A stretch of 64,000 bases of DNA from Streptomyces sp. KMM 9044. Its GTDB lineage: Bacteria; Actinomycetota; Actinomycetes; Streptomycetales; Streptomycetaceae. The DNA lies in the NCBI RefSeq assembly GCF_024701375.2, contig NZ_CP113910.1:7192001-7256000 (forward strand). The letters run 5' to 3'. Shown here one piece after another: positions 38,309 to 47,622 of the stretch. Both the position numbers and the translations under genes were made by a program. Within the stretch, counting starts at the first letter, position 1, and each line of letters starts with the position of its first letter. The notes under the pieces are model-generated. The model was not told the DNA's origin. It did not search any database and saw only the letters and a program-made list of their open reading frames with translations.

Positions 38309-38419
38309 GTAAGTCCTTTCGGGGTGGTGAGGGGGGAAGCGGGGGCGAGGGCGTGGGTGGTTCGCGAGCGCCTGCGCGTCGGAGCGGCGGGCGCGTTCGA
38401 CCGGCCCTTGACGGGGCGT

Positions 38420-39340
38420 TCAGCCCTTGACGGCGCCCGCCATGATGCCGCTGACGATCTGGCGGCCGAAGACGATGAACATGACCAGCAGCGGAAGCGT
38501 GCCGAGCAGCGCGCCGGCCATGATCAGCGACTGGTCGCGGACATAGCCCGCGCTGAGCTGGGTGAGGGCGACGGGGACCGTGGGGTTGGTCATGTCGAGC
38601 ACCACGAAGGGCCAGAAGAAGTCGTTCCACGCGTGCACGAAGGTGATCATGAACAGGACCGCCATCGCGGGCCGCGCGACAGGCAGCACGATGCTCCAGA
38701 AGATCCGCAACGAGTGCGCCCCGTCCACGCGTCCGGCCTCGACGAGTTCGTCCGGCAGCGCCTCCGAGAGGTACTGCCGCATGAAGAAGACACCGACGGC
38801 GCTCACCAGGGTGGGGAAGATGACGGCGGGCAGCTGCTGCGACCAGCCCAGCTCGGACATCATCATGAACAGCGGTACGACGCCGAGCTGCGGCGGCACC
38901 AGCATGGTGCCGATCACCAGCATGAGCAGGGCGTTGCGCCCCTTGAACCGCAGTTTGGCGAAGGCGAAACCCGCCAGGGTCGCGAACATCACCGTGGACA
39001 GGGCGATCACCCCGGCCACGATCAGGCTGTTGACCATGGCCTTGCCCATCGCCGCCTCGTCCCAGGCTCGGGCGAGGTTGCTGAACAGGTTCGGGCCGGG
39101 CAGGAACGGCGGCGGCGTCTGGCTGACCCGGGTGTTGTCGGTGGAGGCCGCCACCATCGTCCAGTACAGCGGGAAGATCGACAGCACCGCCATGACGGCG
39201 AGCAGGATGTAGGCGAGCGGGCCGGCGTGGTGCTGACGGCCGGCACGCGGGCGCATCAGCCGGCGACCGCCGCGGCCCGGCTTCTCGGCGGAGGGCCCGG
39301 CCGGGGTGTCCGTCCGGGCCGGGAGGCTGTGGATGGTCAT
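38420..39340 (-). CDS. cebG: Cellobiose/cellotriose ABC transporter permease CebG
   Basis: 306 residues, six membrane segments, MalG type. The start is MTIHSLPARTDTPAGPSAEK, then the first segment GPLAYILLAVMAVLSIFPLY. The EAA loop that contacts the ATPase is seen as LVEAGRVDGAHSLRIFWSIV. It starts 12 bp after the cebF stop, so the two are co-translated. The ATPase partner (MsiK in Streptomyces) is not in the window, as expected. Confidence 0.92.
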   Translation of the reverse strand: MTIHSLPARTDTPAGPSAEKPGRGGRRLMRPRAGRQHHAGPLAYILLAVMAVLSIFPLYWTMVAASTDNTRVSQTPPPFLPGPNLFSNLARAWDEAAMGKAMVNSLIVAGVIALSTVMFATLAGFAFAKLRFKGRNALLMLVIGTMLVPPQLGVVPLFMMMSELGWSQQLPAVIFPTLVSAVGVFFMRQYLSEALPDELVEAGRVDGAHSLRIFWSIVLPVARPAMAVLFMITFVHAWNDFFWPFVVLDMTNPTVPVALTQLSAGYVRDQSLIMAGALLGTLPLLVMFIVFGRQIVSGIMAGAVKG

Positions 39341-39352
39341 GGCGACTCCAGG

Positions 39353-40348
39353 TCAGGACGTACGGGAACGCAGGCGTTTGATCAGGCGCTGCGCCACGAA
39401 GACGAGGACGAGCAGCAGGAACATCGCCCACGCGACGGTGGCCGAGCGGCCCATCTGGTAGTTCTTCCAGCCCTCCTCGTACAGCAGCAGACCCAGGGTC
39501 TGGTACTGGTTGTCCGCGCCACCGGTGACGCCGTTGGGTCCCTGGCCGAAGATCAGCGGCTCGCCGAACAGCTGGGTGGCGCCGATCGTGGAGAGCACGA
39601 TGGTGAAGACGATGGTGGAGCGGATTCCGGGGACGGTGACGTGGGTGAACTGCTTCCACCGGGAGGCGCCGTCGATGGCGGCGGCCTCGTACCGTTCGGC
39701 GGGGATCGCCTGCATGGCGGCCAGATAGAGCAGCGCGTTGTAACCGGTCCAGCGCCAGATGACGATGGTGGAGATCGCGACCTGGGCGGACCACTTGTCG
39801 GCCTCCCAGTTCACCGGGTCGATGCCGACCGTGCCGAGCGCCCAGTTGATCATGCCGAAGTCGCGTTCGAAGATCATGGTGAACACGAGGGCCGCGGCGG
39901 CGACCGAGGTGGCGTAGGGGACCAGCGAGGCGACGCGGAAGAACAGCGAGGCGCGCATCCGGTAGTTGAGCAGGTGCGCCAGGCCGAGCGCCATCAGCAG
40001 CTGCGGCACCGTGGAGATGACACCGATGGTGAGGGTGTTCGCCAGCGCGTTCCAGAACCGTGCGTCGTTCCAGAGTTCGACGTAGTTGTCGAACGCCACC
40101 CATTCCATGACGTCGAGGGTGGCCAGTTCCACCCGGTGCAGGGAGATCCACGACGTGTAGACGAGGGGGTAGAAGCTGAAGGCGGCGAAGACGACGAAGA
40201 ACGGCGCGACGAACGCGTACGGGGCGCCTCTGACGTCCAGCCGGTGCAGCAGCGCGCCGCGCCGCCGGGCGGTGCCCTCGCCCTCCGTCTTCGGCGGCGG
40301 GCCCGAGGGGTCCCCGCCGGCCAGGGCCTTCGTGGTGGAGGTGGCCAC
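39353..40348 (-). CDS. cebF: Cellobiose/cellotriose ABC transporter permease CebF
   Basis: 331 residues from GTG 40348 with AAGGAAAA upstream. MalF-type permease: first segment PYAFVAPFFVVFAAFSFYPL, EAA loop YEAAAIDGASRWKQFTHVTV, and a last membrane segment WAMFLLLVLVFVAQRLIKRL. Together with CebG it forms the membrane channel for substrate delivered by CebE. Longer in-frame starts exist but have no ribosome site. Confidence 0.92.
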   Translation of the reverse strand: MATSTTKALAGGDPSGPPPKTEGEGTARRRGALLHRLDVRGAPYAFVAPFFVVFAAFSFYPLVYTSWISLHRVELATLDVMEWVAFDNYVELWNDARFWNALANTLTIGVISTVPQLLMALGLAHLLNYRMRASLFFRVASLVPYATSVAAAALVFTMIFERDFGMINWALGTVGIDPVNWEADKWSAQVAISTIVIWRWTGYNALLYLAAMQAIPAERYEAAAIDGASRWKQFTHVTVPGIRSTIVFTIVLSTIGATQLFGEPLIFGQGPNGVTGGADNQYQTLGLLLYEEGWKNYQMGRSATVAWAMFLLLVLVFVAQRLIKRLRSRTS

Positions 40349-40439
40349 CCGACTTTTCCTTCCTGGGAGCGGATGTGTGAGCCGCCCCGGGCCCGTCGGC
40401 AGGTTGCGGACGGGCCCGGACGGCCGATGGGGCGACGGG

Positions 40440-41750
40440 TCAGCCGACGGCCTTCTCGATGCGCTCCGCGGTGGTATTCCACGCCTCGTCACGCGGGGTG
40501 TCCTGCTGCTCGATCAGAGTCAGGCCCTGGGAGAAGGTGTCCTTGATCGTGCCGTCCTTACGGCCGAGGACCTGCTCGTCGGGGATCTCCTGGGCGGCGG
40601 CGCCGAAGATCTCGCCGATCGGCGCGCCGCTGAAGTACTCCGACCCGGCGTTCTTCACGTCGTCGCTCTCCAGTGCCTCTCGCGAGGACGGGATGTTGCC
40701 GATCTCCTTGAAGATGTGGGCCTGCTGCTCCGGCGCGGTCAGCCAGGCGACGAGCTTCTTGGCCTCCTCCTTCACCGGGCTCTGGTCGATCACTCCGAGG
40801 AAGGACCCGCCCCAGTTGGCGCCCTTGGGGGCCCTGGCGATGTCCCACTTGCCCTTGTTCGGCTCGCCGGCCTTCTCGCTGATGTGACTGAGCATCCACG
40901 CCGGACACACGGCCGTGGCGAACGTGCCGTTGGCCAGGCCCGGGTCCCAACCCGGCTGGAACTGGCGGAGCTTGGCGCTCAGACCGTCCTCGGCGGCGTC
41001 GGCGGCGAGGTTCCACGCCTCCTTGACGGCCGGGTTCTTGTCGTAAATCAACTCGCCCTCGGCGTCGTAGAACTGCTCGGGGTAGCCGTAGACCATGGCG
41101 TTGAACAGGCCGCTGGACGCGTCCATGTAGGACACGTCGTCACCCTTGAAGTCCTTCTTGAAGGTGCGGCCGACCTCGACGTACTTCTGCCAGTCCCCCT
41201 CCCACAGCTTGGCGACCTCCTCGCGGTCGGTGGGCAGGCCGGCCTGCTCGAAGTAGTCCTTGCGATAGCAGACGGCCATCGGGCCGATGTCGGTGCCCAG
41301 GCCCAGCACCTTGCCGTCCTGGGTACTGATCTGGGACTCCTTCCACGGCAGGAAGTGGTCGGTGCCCGATACGTCGGAGAAGTCCGCGAACTTGCCCGCC
41401 TGGGTCTCGGTGATCTCCTTGGCCCGGCCGATCTCGATGCCCTGGATGTCCTTCAGGCCCTTGCCGGCGGCGAGCCTGGTCTGCAGCGCGGTGTAGTACG
41501 TCTGCTCGTCACCGGCGATCTCGGCCTTGATGTCGACGTCCGGGTTCTCCTTTTCGTACTGCTCGAGAAGGCCCGTCTCCTTGATGCCCATCACCCCGTA
41601 CAGGCCCATGGTGATGGTGACCTTGCCGTCCTCCTTGCCACCACCCGTGGCCGAATCATTGTTGCTGCTGCAGCCGACGACGAGCGTCAGCGCGCCGACG
41701 ACCGCGGTCGCCGCCACCGCCCTCGTACGCAACGAACCGGGACTGCCCAT
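40440..41750 (-). CDS. cebE: Cellobiose/cellotriose-binding lipoprotein CebE
   Basis: 436 residues from ATG 41750, which has AGGAGGAG just upstream. Lipoprotein signal with hydrophobic core and lipobox LVVGC, cysteine at 27. Type-1 extracellular solute-binding protein (VTITMGLYGVMGIKETG; CYRKDYFEQAGLPTDREEV; SSGLFNAMVYGYPEQFYD; TAVCPAWMLSH). It catches cello-oligosaccharides outside the membrane and passes them to CebFG. First gene of the operon, 78 bp from the double operator. Confidence 0.94.
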   Translation of the reverse strand: MGSPGSLRTRAVAATAVVGALTLVVGCSSNNDSATGGGKEDGKVTITMGLYGVMGIKETGLLEQYEKENPDVDIKAEIAGDEQTYYTALQTRLAAGKGLKDIQGIEIGRAKEITETQAGKFADFSDVSGTDHFLPWKESQISTQDGKVLGLGTDIGPMAVCYRKDYFEQAGLPTDREEVAKLWEGDWQKYVEVGRTFKKDFKGDDVSYMDASSGLFNAMVYGYPEQFYDAEGELIYDKNPAVKEAWNLAADAAEDGLSAKLRQFQPGWDPGLANGTFATAVCPAWMLSHISEKAGEPNKGKWDIARAPKGANWGGSFLGVIDQSPVKEEAKKLVAWLTAPEQQAHIFKEIGNIPSSREALESDDVKNAGSEYFSGAPIGEIFGAAAQEIPDEQVLGRKDGTIKDTFSQGLTLIEQQDTPRDEAWNTTAERIEKAVG

Positions 41751-41827
41751 GGATCTCCTCCTAGCGACGGCGCTGACGCACCGGAGTGACGGTTTCCGCA
41801 ATGACCACAGCGGCTCTGGCAATGGGG

Positions 41828-41863
41828 TGGGAACGTGCCCACTTCGAGGTGGGCACGTTCCCA
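41828..41863. promoter_or_regulatory. Double CebR-type operator between cebR and cebE
   Basis: Two 14-bp imperfect palindromes, TGGGAACGTGCCCA (41828-41841) and TGGGCACGTTCCCA (41850-41863), which also form a 15-bp perfect inverted repeat with each other around TTCGAG. Each resembles the published CebR box TGGGAGCGCTCCCA with the outer TGGG..CCCA kept. The site lies upstream of both the cebEFG-bglC operon and the divergent regulator gene. Confidence 0.8.
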
Positions 41864-42045
41864 TCACTGGACCGAAGACTCCTGGCAGCGCAGCCGGTCT
41901 GTCAATGACTTGAACACAACTTGTGGTCCGGGGCCGGTGTCCGCCGTTCGGTCCCCGGGCCCTGACGCGCTTGCGCTGTCTGCAAGAATTGCCGCTGGTC
42001 AACTCCGCGGCCGGTGTCGCCGCGACTGCCGAAGAGGGGGAACAC

Positions 42046-43059
42046 ATGGCCGGGGACCGCCGCCCCACGATCAAAACCGTCGCCGCCCGTGCCGGCGTGG
42101 GCCGGACCACGGTTTCCCGTGTCGTCAACGGATCGGATCTGGTCAGTGCCGACGCGCGGTCCAGGGTCCTGGCGGCGATCAAGGAGCTCAATTACGTTCC
42201 GAACTCGGTCGCCCGCGGCCTGGTGACCAACCGGACCAACGCCGTGGCCCTGGTGATCCCGGAGTCGGAGAGCCGGCTCGGTTCGGAACCGTTCTTCGCC
42301 GCGCTGATCCGGGGCGTCAGCGGCGCCCTCGCCGAGAGCCGGACCCAGCTCCAGCTGATGCTCGTCCGTGACCAGGCCGAACGGGACCAGCTGACCGAGT
42401 CGGTGGCAACGCGCCGTGTGGACGGCGTTCTCCTGGTCTCCGTCCATTCCGAGGACCGGCTGCCCGGCATGCTGGAGGAGATGGGGCTGCCCACCGTGCT
42501 GGCCGGCCGCCGCAACGCGGGCGAACGGCTGAGCTACGTCGACTCCGACAACGCCGGAGGCGCCATCGAGGCGGTCCGGTACCTGCTGCGCGGCGGCAGG
42601 ACCAGAATCGCCACGATCACCGGGCCGCTGGACATGGACGTCGGCCGCAGCCGGCTCGCCGGCTGGCGTGACGCACACCGGGAGGCGGGAATGCCGGCGA
42701 GTGAACTCCTGGCTGAGACAGGTGACTTCACGGAGGAGGGCGGCAGCCGCGCGATGCGTTCGCTTCTTGAACGTGTCCCGGACCTGGACGCCGTCTTCGC
42801 CGCCTCCGACCTGATGGCGGTCGGCGCCCTGGCCGAGCTGCGCCGCCACAAGCGGCAGGTGCCCGGCGATGTCGCCGTCGTCGGATTCGAGGACTCCGTC
42901 CTCGCCCGCCACACCAACCCGCCTCTGACGACGGTGCGTCAGCCGGTGGAGGAACTGGGCCGCACGATGGCGCGGATCCTCACCGACATCACCCAACACG
43001 GCTCACCCCGGCAGCAGTTGACGCTACCGACGGAGCTGGTGGTGCGGGAGTCGTCCTGA
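42046..43059 (+). CDS. cebR: LacI family repressor of the ceb operon
   Basis: 337 residues from ATG 42046 (GAGGGGGAA upstream). Helix-turn-helix TIKTVAARAGVGRTTVSRVV with hinge YVPNSVARGLVTNRTNAVAL, then a periplasmic-binding-like sensor (DGVLLVSVHSEDRLPGML; VLAGRRNAGERLSYVDSDNA; FAASDLMAVGALAELRRHK). Divergent to cebE with the double operator between them. In streptomycetes CebR is released by cellobiose. The distinct operator variant suggests it may be a divergent CebR; the name rests on context. Confidence 0.87.
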   Translation: MAGDRRPTIKTVAARAGVGRTTVSRVVNGSDLVSADARSRVLAAIKELNYVPNSVARGLVTNRTNAVALVIPESESRLGSEPFFAALIRGVSGALAESRTQLQLMLVRDQAERDQLTESVATRRVDGVLLVSVHSEDRLPGMLEEMGLPTVLAGRRNAGERLSYVDSDNAGGAIEAVRYLLRGGRTRIATITGPLDMDVGRSRLAGWRDAHREAGMPASELLAETGDFTEEGGSRAMRSLLERVPDLDAVFAASDLMAVGALAELRRHKRQVPGDVAVVGFEDSVLARHTNPPLTTVRQPVEELGRTMARILTDITQHGSPRQQLTLPTELVVRESS

Positions 43060-43069
43060 ACCTCCGCTC

Positions 43070-44528
43070 TCAGCCCATCGGACCGCTGTCCGTCAGATAC
43101 CGGGCGCGGAGGCGGGCGCCGGCCGTGGGCGCGGTCAGTGTGCCCGGCCCGAAGCTCACCGATCCGGTGGCGGTGATCCCCGCCGTGGTGCCGGTGAAGG
43201 CCCACATGGCACCGGATCCGCCGTTCTCACCCGGCGCGGAGACCACGACGTGCCCGCCGACGACGGCGGTGCCTTGGCCGAAGCGGTCGCCGTCCTCGGC
43301 CGATCCGGGAACGCCGGCCGTGTTCTGACCGAAGACCTGCACCGAACCGCCGGTGGAGCCGGTGGCGCTCTCCCGCAGAACGACGAACCTGCCGGCATCC
43401 TCACGTCCGGCCAGATCCTCGCCGGGGACCCCGGTGACGACGTCGGCGTAACCGTCTCCGGTGACGTCACCGACCGCCACGTCGGTGCCGAAGCGGTCAC
43501 CGCTCTCACCCGTACCCGGGACACCGGGGGAGTCCTGGCCGATGAGCGTGGCCCTCGCCCCGGGACCGTCCCCCGTGCCCCGCACCACGCCCAGCAGGCC
43601 GCCGCCACCCGCCGCGTTGCGTCCGAAGACCACGTCCTGGGGGCCGTCACCGTCGACGTCGCCCAGAGCGATGCTGTCCGCGGACACGGTCTCCGTGGGG
43701 GCGATCAACGCCCCGGCCATCGGGCCACTCTCCGTGCCCCTGAGCAGTTGCAGGCGCGTCGGCGCGTCGGCGCGTCGGCGCGTCGGCGCGACCGGCAGGC
43801 CGTCCCGGGCCGGCCTGCCACCGCTGACGACCAGGTCGGTCATGCCGTCGCCGTCCACATCGCCCGCTTCCATCACATCCACGCGGATGCCCGGGGAGAC
43901 GAGGGGGCCGCCGGTGCGAGCGGCTCCACCCGTACGGCTGAAAGGCCCGTAACGGACGTGCTGAGCCGTGGCCAGGTCGGGGTGCCCGTCTCCGTCGAAG
44001 TCGCCCGCTCGGCTCGGCGACGTCCCCCGGCCGATGGCGGTGGCGGTGGCGGTGGCGAGCCCGCCCATACTTCCCCACAGCACGGTGTACCGCCCGGTGT
44101 CACGTGCTCCGTCGGCGTCCTCGCCGAGGGCCCCGACCACCAGATCGGTGAAATCGTCGTCGTCCAGGTCGGCCGCCGCGAGATGGCTGCCGAAGCGGTC
44201 ACCCGCCTCCGCCGTGCCCGGTATGCCGTAACGGTTCTGGCTGATCAGCTGACGCTTGACACCGTTCGGCCCCCTGGCCATTCCGTAGACGACGGCTACG
44301 TACCCGGCCTCGGCCCTGCCGTTGACGATCCCTCCCGGGGCGGCGATGGCCACGTCGGGACAACCGGCGGCGTCGAGGTCGACCGGGGACACCGACGTGA
44401 CACCGGATGCGACGGAACCGGACGAGGGGACGTCGGCACGGGACACCGCGGGTGCCGCCCCCCCCCGTAACGGTGACCACGACCGCAACCGCAGCGACGG
44501 CGGACCTGCGCAATGCAGGGGAGGACAA
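43070..44528 (-). pseudogene. Secreted FG-GAP/integrin-like repeat protein, frame broken at a G-run
   Basis: The probable start is TTG 44528 (GAGGGG upstream) giving a signal peptide, ALRRSAVAAVAVVVTVTGG. At the nine-C run 44458-44466 the frame changes; eight would join it to the body (AAPAVSRADVPSS). The body has five to six FG-GAP blocks with calcium loops: GDFDGDGHPDLA, GDVDGDGMTDLV, GDVDGDGPQDVV, GDVTGDGYADVV, each with a following GDRFG element. It would be an extracellular beta-propeller of about 485 residues. An 8-bp repeat lies inside it. Converges with cebR, 10 bp apart. Confidence 0.8.
43753..43784. repeat. 8-bp tandem repeat GGCGCGTC, four copies
   Basis: Four perfect units followed by a partial fifth inside the FG-GAP frame. 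The unit is not a multiple of three, so gain or loss of a copy would shift the reading frame. Confidence 0.85.
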
Positions 44529-44677
44529 GGCGGACCCCTCACGTCGTGCGGGCAGTCGGCCGCGCCCGCGAATGCTCGGCAACCGACAGGACTCGTACCG
44601 AGGGCCGATGGTTGTAGCCCGCCTGAGCACAGGATGGCGCACGCACACACTCCGTGGTTCGCCGTGCGTCGAGCGCC

Positions 44678-44727
44678 GCCCGCCGTCGGATCGGCAGGTC
44701 CCGGCATCGGCCGATCCGACGGCGGGC
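44678..44727. terminator. 18-bp perfect hairpin
   Basis: GCCCGCCGTCGGATCGGC (44678-44695) and its complement (44710-44727) around a 14-nt loop, between the FG-GAP gene and a hypothetical gene that are divergent. Could also be an operator for one of them. Confidence 0.6.
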
Positions 44728-44775
44728 AGCATCGCTGTATGTCTGCTGACGCGACCCCCGCCCCCCGGAGTGCAG

Positions 44776-45231
44776 GTGTGTTCCCTCAAGACCGACACGC
44801 ACCAGCTGATCCAACCCGGCAGTACGTGCCGAATAGTGAGGTTTCCGTTCGGTGCGGCGGAGCCGACCGACCGGTTCGGGACACACCAGGCAGTCCAGCC
44901 CGATGGGTACGTGGTGAGCAACTGGGCGACGGGCGACCGCAGTGGGCTGATCTGGCCGTCCCAAGCGGGCTGGGGCCATCTGCACGCCATGATCCAGTGG
45001 GAGACGGTCGGCCCCTCCGGTGGCTACACCGAATTGCGTGACCAGTTCGTGCGGGACCCGCTCGGCCTGACCACGAACCCCGACACCGGGCGACCAGTAC
45101 TACGTCAAGAACCACGGCATCTTCGTCGAGCCCAGCACACCCCTGGCGCTGCGCGTCACGCACAATGACGCCGGCCCTCGGCTGGCGACGCTCGCCGAGT
45201 TCAAACTCGTGATTCACGAGGCGGCCCCGTA
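44776..45231 (+). pseudogene. Hypothetical protein, frameshifted
   Basis: From GTG 44776 (CGGAG upstream): SLKTDTHQLIQPGSTCRIVR, FGTHQAVQPDGYVVSNWATG, GWGHLHAMIQWETVGPSGG; a frame change near 45085 leads to DQYYVKNHGIFVEPSTPLAL and ATLAEFKLVIHEAAP, TAG at 45229-45231. About 150 residues in all, beta-rich, no signal peptide. I do not recognise the family. Confidence 0.55.
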
Positions 45232-45359
45232 GCCAGACGTGTGCCGCGAGCACCTCGTCCACAGCGGCGGTACGCCGACGGAGGTGCAGGTCTCCACCCA
45301 TGGCGCGCGTCTGTTTCCCGTGCCACGGCCCGCGGACAGCGCGTTTGGCGCGAGTGGAA

Positions 45360-45570
45360 CCGTCGTCGGCGCGGTGGCTCAACCGTATGCCGTACCCGGA
45401 GGGCATGTCCGAGTCGGAGTCAACGTCGGCCGGCATGTACTCCTCGGGGAGGGCCGCCCCTTCGAAGGAGAGGCCGAGCCCTTCGCGAACGGTGCTGTGT
45501 GCTCCGTCGCAGCCGATCAGATACCGGGCATGCAGCTCCTTCTCCCGTCCGGTTGCGGCGTCCCGGCCCC
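45360..45570 (-). pseudogene. FAD-dependent monooxygenase fragment
   Basis: About 65 codons of a group-A aromatic hydroxylase around the DG motif: ARYLIGCDGAHSTVREGLGL and SFEGAALPEEYMPADVDSD. Neither the N-terminal GxGxxG nor the C-terminal GD motif remains. Confidence 0.65.
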
Positions 45571-45597
45571 GTTCCCCGGCAGCACAGCTCCCGGGTG

Positions 45598-46032
45598 TCA
45601 GGCGGCTTGGGTGAGTTCGGCGCGGCCGAACAGCAGTGCGTAGCCGGTGGGAAGTTGAGCGAGGACACGGTCGAGGAGCTTCTCGTCGGTGAACTGGGCG
45701 ACGATGCGCAGGACGGTGCCGGTGTCCCAGCGGGTGGTGGCTGGTGTGCCGCCGGTGCGGGAGGAGAGATCCTCGACGAAGCCCCAGCCGGTGAGGGGCT
45801 CGGCGGCGGGTGTCTGTGATGTGATGACAGCGGCGGCTTCGTGGGGCAGCTCGGCTGCCAGTGTCACCCGTTCGTCACCTGTCAGCTGCCGCCCGAGGGA
45901 GGCCAGCACGGCGCGCACGGCCTGCTCGGCCCGTGCGCGGGTGGGGTATGCGCCTTCGTAGCGCACTCTTTCCAGCATCTGCTCGTAGGCCGTGCTGACG
46001 GTGGACCGGCACGGCTCCTGCTGGGGGATCAT
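45598..46032 (-). CDS. DUF2267 domain protein
   Basis: 144 residues from ATG 46032. DUF2267 pattern: YEQMLERVRYEGAYPTRARA, EQAVRAVLASLGRQLTGDER, LAAELPHEAAAVI, then a second half VLRIVAQFTDEKLLDRVLAQ and LPTGYALLFGRAEL. Such proteins are common next to stress genes in actinomycetes; role unknown. It is followed on the same strand by hsp18 upstream, 300 bp away. Confidence 0.85.
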   Translation of the reverse strand: MIPQQEPCRSTVSTAYEQMLERVRYEGAYPTRARAEQAVRAVLASLGRQLTGDERVTLAAELPHEAAAVITSQTPAAEPLTGWGFVEDLSSRTGGTPATTRWDTGTVLRIVAQFTDEKLLDRVLAQLPTGYALLFGRAELTQAA

Positions 46033-46340
46033 CGGTGAGCGGTTGCCTTTCTTGTAGGAGACGGTGAGGGAGGGGGCCGGGGTCCTTTCGCCGGCCCCCG
46101 AGACCGCCCGGTCGGGGGAGGGGACGTCGCTGCCTTCGGCCCTACGAGCCGGGGGCGGCCGAACCGCAGGTTGCGGTCCGTCGGGTTCCTTGACCTGGCC
46201 CGGGAACACTTCCTGTCGTACGGCTGTCACTGCGTTCTTGCGTGGATGGCGGTGAATGCAGGGGACGGAGAGCAAGGGGGGGCGGCCGCAGCGCAGGCCG
46301 TCTCCCTCCCCCCCCCGTACCCCGCGCGGCTGGGAGGGGG
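46033..46340. other. Gap between DUF2267 and hsp18 genes
   Basis: About 300 bp with no gene. It contains a C-run at about 46303-46316 and CG-rich low-complexity sequence; no hairpin stands out. Confidence 0.4.
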
Positions 46341-46775
46341 TCAGCCGCCGATCTCCTTGTGGGCGGAGCCGCCGATGGCGATCCTGCGCGGCTTGGCTCG
46401 CTCGGCGATCGGGATACGCAGGGTCAGCACCCCCGCGTCGCAGTCCGCCTTGATGTGCTCGGTGTCCAGGGTGTCGGCCAGCACGACCTGACGGGAGAAG
46501 ACTCCCAGGGGCCGCTCGGAGAGCTCCATCTGGACGTCGTCCGCCTTGGTGACGGGCCGTCGCTCGGCCTTGACGGTCAGCATATTCCGTTCGACGTCGA
46601 TCTCGATCGCGTCCGTGGAGACGCCGGGCAGGTCGAAGGCGATCACGTACTCCTCGCCCTCACGGTAGGCGTCCATGGGCATCGCCGACGGCCGCGACCA
46701 TGTGCCGGTCGTGTTCAGGAGCTGCTGGGTGAGCCGGTCGAGCTCACGGAAGGGGGCGTCGGTGCGCATCAACAT
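46341..46775 (-). CDS. hsp18: Small heat shock protein Hsp20/Hsp18
   Basis: 144 residues, normal length. Alpha-crystallin domain from about residue 40: [73 protein letters not shown] (with the IPI tail motif of the family). An ATP-independent chaperone in the cytoplasm. It has a RheA-type operator 70 bp upstream and a divergent rheA-like gene, matching the thermosensor-repressor pair described in Streptomyces albus. Confidence 0.94.
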   Translation of the reverse strand: MLMRTDAPFRELDRLTQQLLNTTGTWSRPSAMPMDAYREGEEYVIAFDLPGVSTDAIEIDVERNMLTVKAERRPVTKADDVQMELSERPLGVFSRQVVLADTLDTEHIKADCDAGVLTLRIPIAERAKPRRIAIGGSAHKEIGG

Positions 46776-46845
46776 GGTGAAACACCTCCAGTGTTCAGGT
46801 CAGGCACTTTGCTGCCAATGCGGTTCACCTGCCTTCGTTGTAACA

Positions 46846-46864
46846 TGTCATCCAAGTGATGACA
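46846..46864. promoter_or_regulatory. RheA operator TGTCATC-N5-GATGACA
   Basis: TGTCATCCAAGTGATGACA, identical in arms and spacing to the inverted repeat reported for RheA at the S. albus hsp18 promoter; the symmetry extends outward as AAC(A/T). It lies between hsp18 and rheA. Confidence 0.88.
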
Positions 46865-46908
46865 AGTTGAGTGTCACCGGGATGACGACAGCGTCTCTTG
46901 AGGATTCC

Positions 46909-47622
46909 ATGATCAGTGACGATCGGCCCACCCCCGCGCCCGCGGTCTCACCCCCACGTCCTTCCTCGCCGCCGCCGCGTTGAACACGATCCACGAAGCC
47001 CTGCACACCGCCCGGACATCACAGGACGAGGTGCGCCCCGGGCCCGGCCGGGCCGGCTCGGAGCAGGCACTCGCCGCGCTCCCGCCGCTCCGCGAAGTCC
47101 GCGATCAGCCCGCCGGATGGGAACCGGGCCTGATCGAAGAGGCCCGGGAGGCAGGCGCCAGCTGGGCCGACCTCGCCCATCCCCTGGGTGTCTCCAGCCG
47201 CCAGGCCGCCGAACGCCGCTACCTGCGCGTACGCCCCGGAACCCCGGGGTCCACGGGCGAGCAACGGGTGCGGGCCACCCGCGACCGCCGCGCCGCCGAC
47301 CGCACCGGCACCGCATGGGCCCGCGCCAACGCCGCGGACCTGCGCCAGCTCGTCGGCCAGATCATCGCGCTCGCCCATCTCCCCGCCGCTGTCCGCACCC
47401 CTCTCGCCGAACTCACCGCAGCCCTCGCCGAGAACGACGCCGACGCCCTCGTCGGCCCCCTGACGGTGACGCACGCGCATCTGGTGTCCGGACACCCCGA
47501 CCTCGCGGCGTGCGTCGACGACGTCGCCCGCCACACCGACCGGCTCCGTCGGCACAGCGGTGACCAGTGTCAAGGACTCTGGCGCAAAGATCCCGTGCCG
47601 GACGTCCTCGTCCTGGCGCAGC
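46909..47622 (+). pseudogene. rheA: RheA-like hsp18 regulator, frames disturbed at both ends
   Basis: The main frame reads from about 46945: GLTPTSFLAAAALNTIHEAL, GWEPGLIEEAREAGASWADL, AHPLGVSSRQAAERRYLRVR and ADLRQLVGQIIALAHLPAAV, HLVSGHPDLAACVDDVARHT. Family: actinomycete HSP18 transcriptional regulators. The only good start, ATG 46909 (ISDDRPTPAP), is one base out of frame; without it only TTG 46980 is usable. At the 3' end there is no stop before the antisense doxX gene. It could still work if TTG 46980 is used and the extra tail is tolerated. Confidence 0.7.

Noticed and set aside
36353..40546. 1397-codon open frame on the plus strand
   Set aside because: It is exactly antisense to bglC, cebG and cebF; high GC third positions keep the opposite strand open. 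No family pattern in the product.
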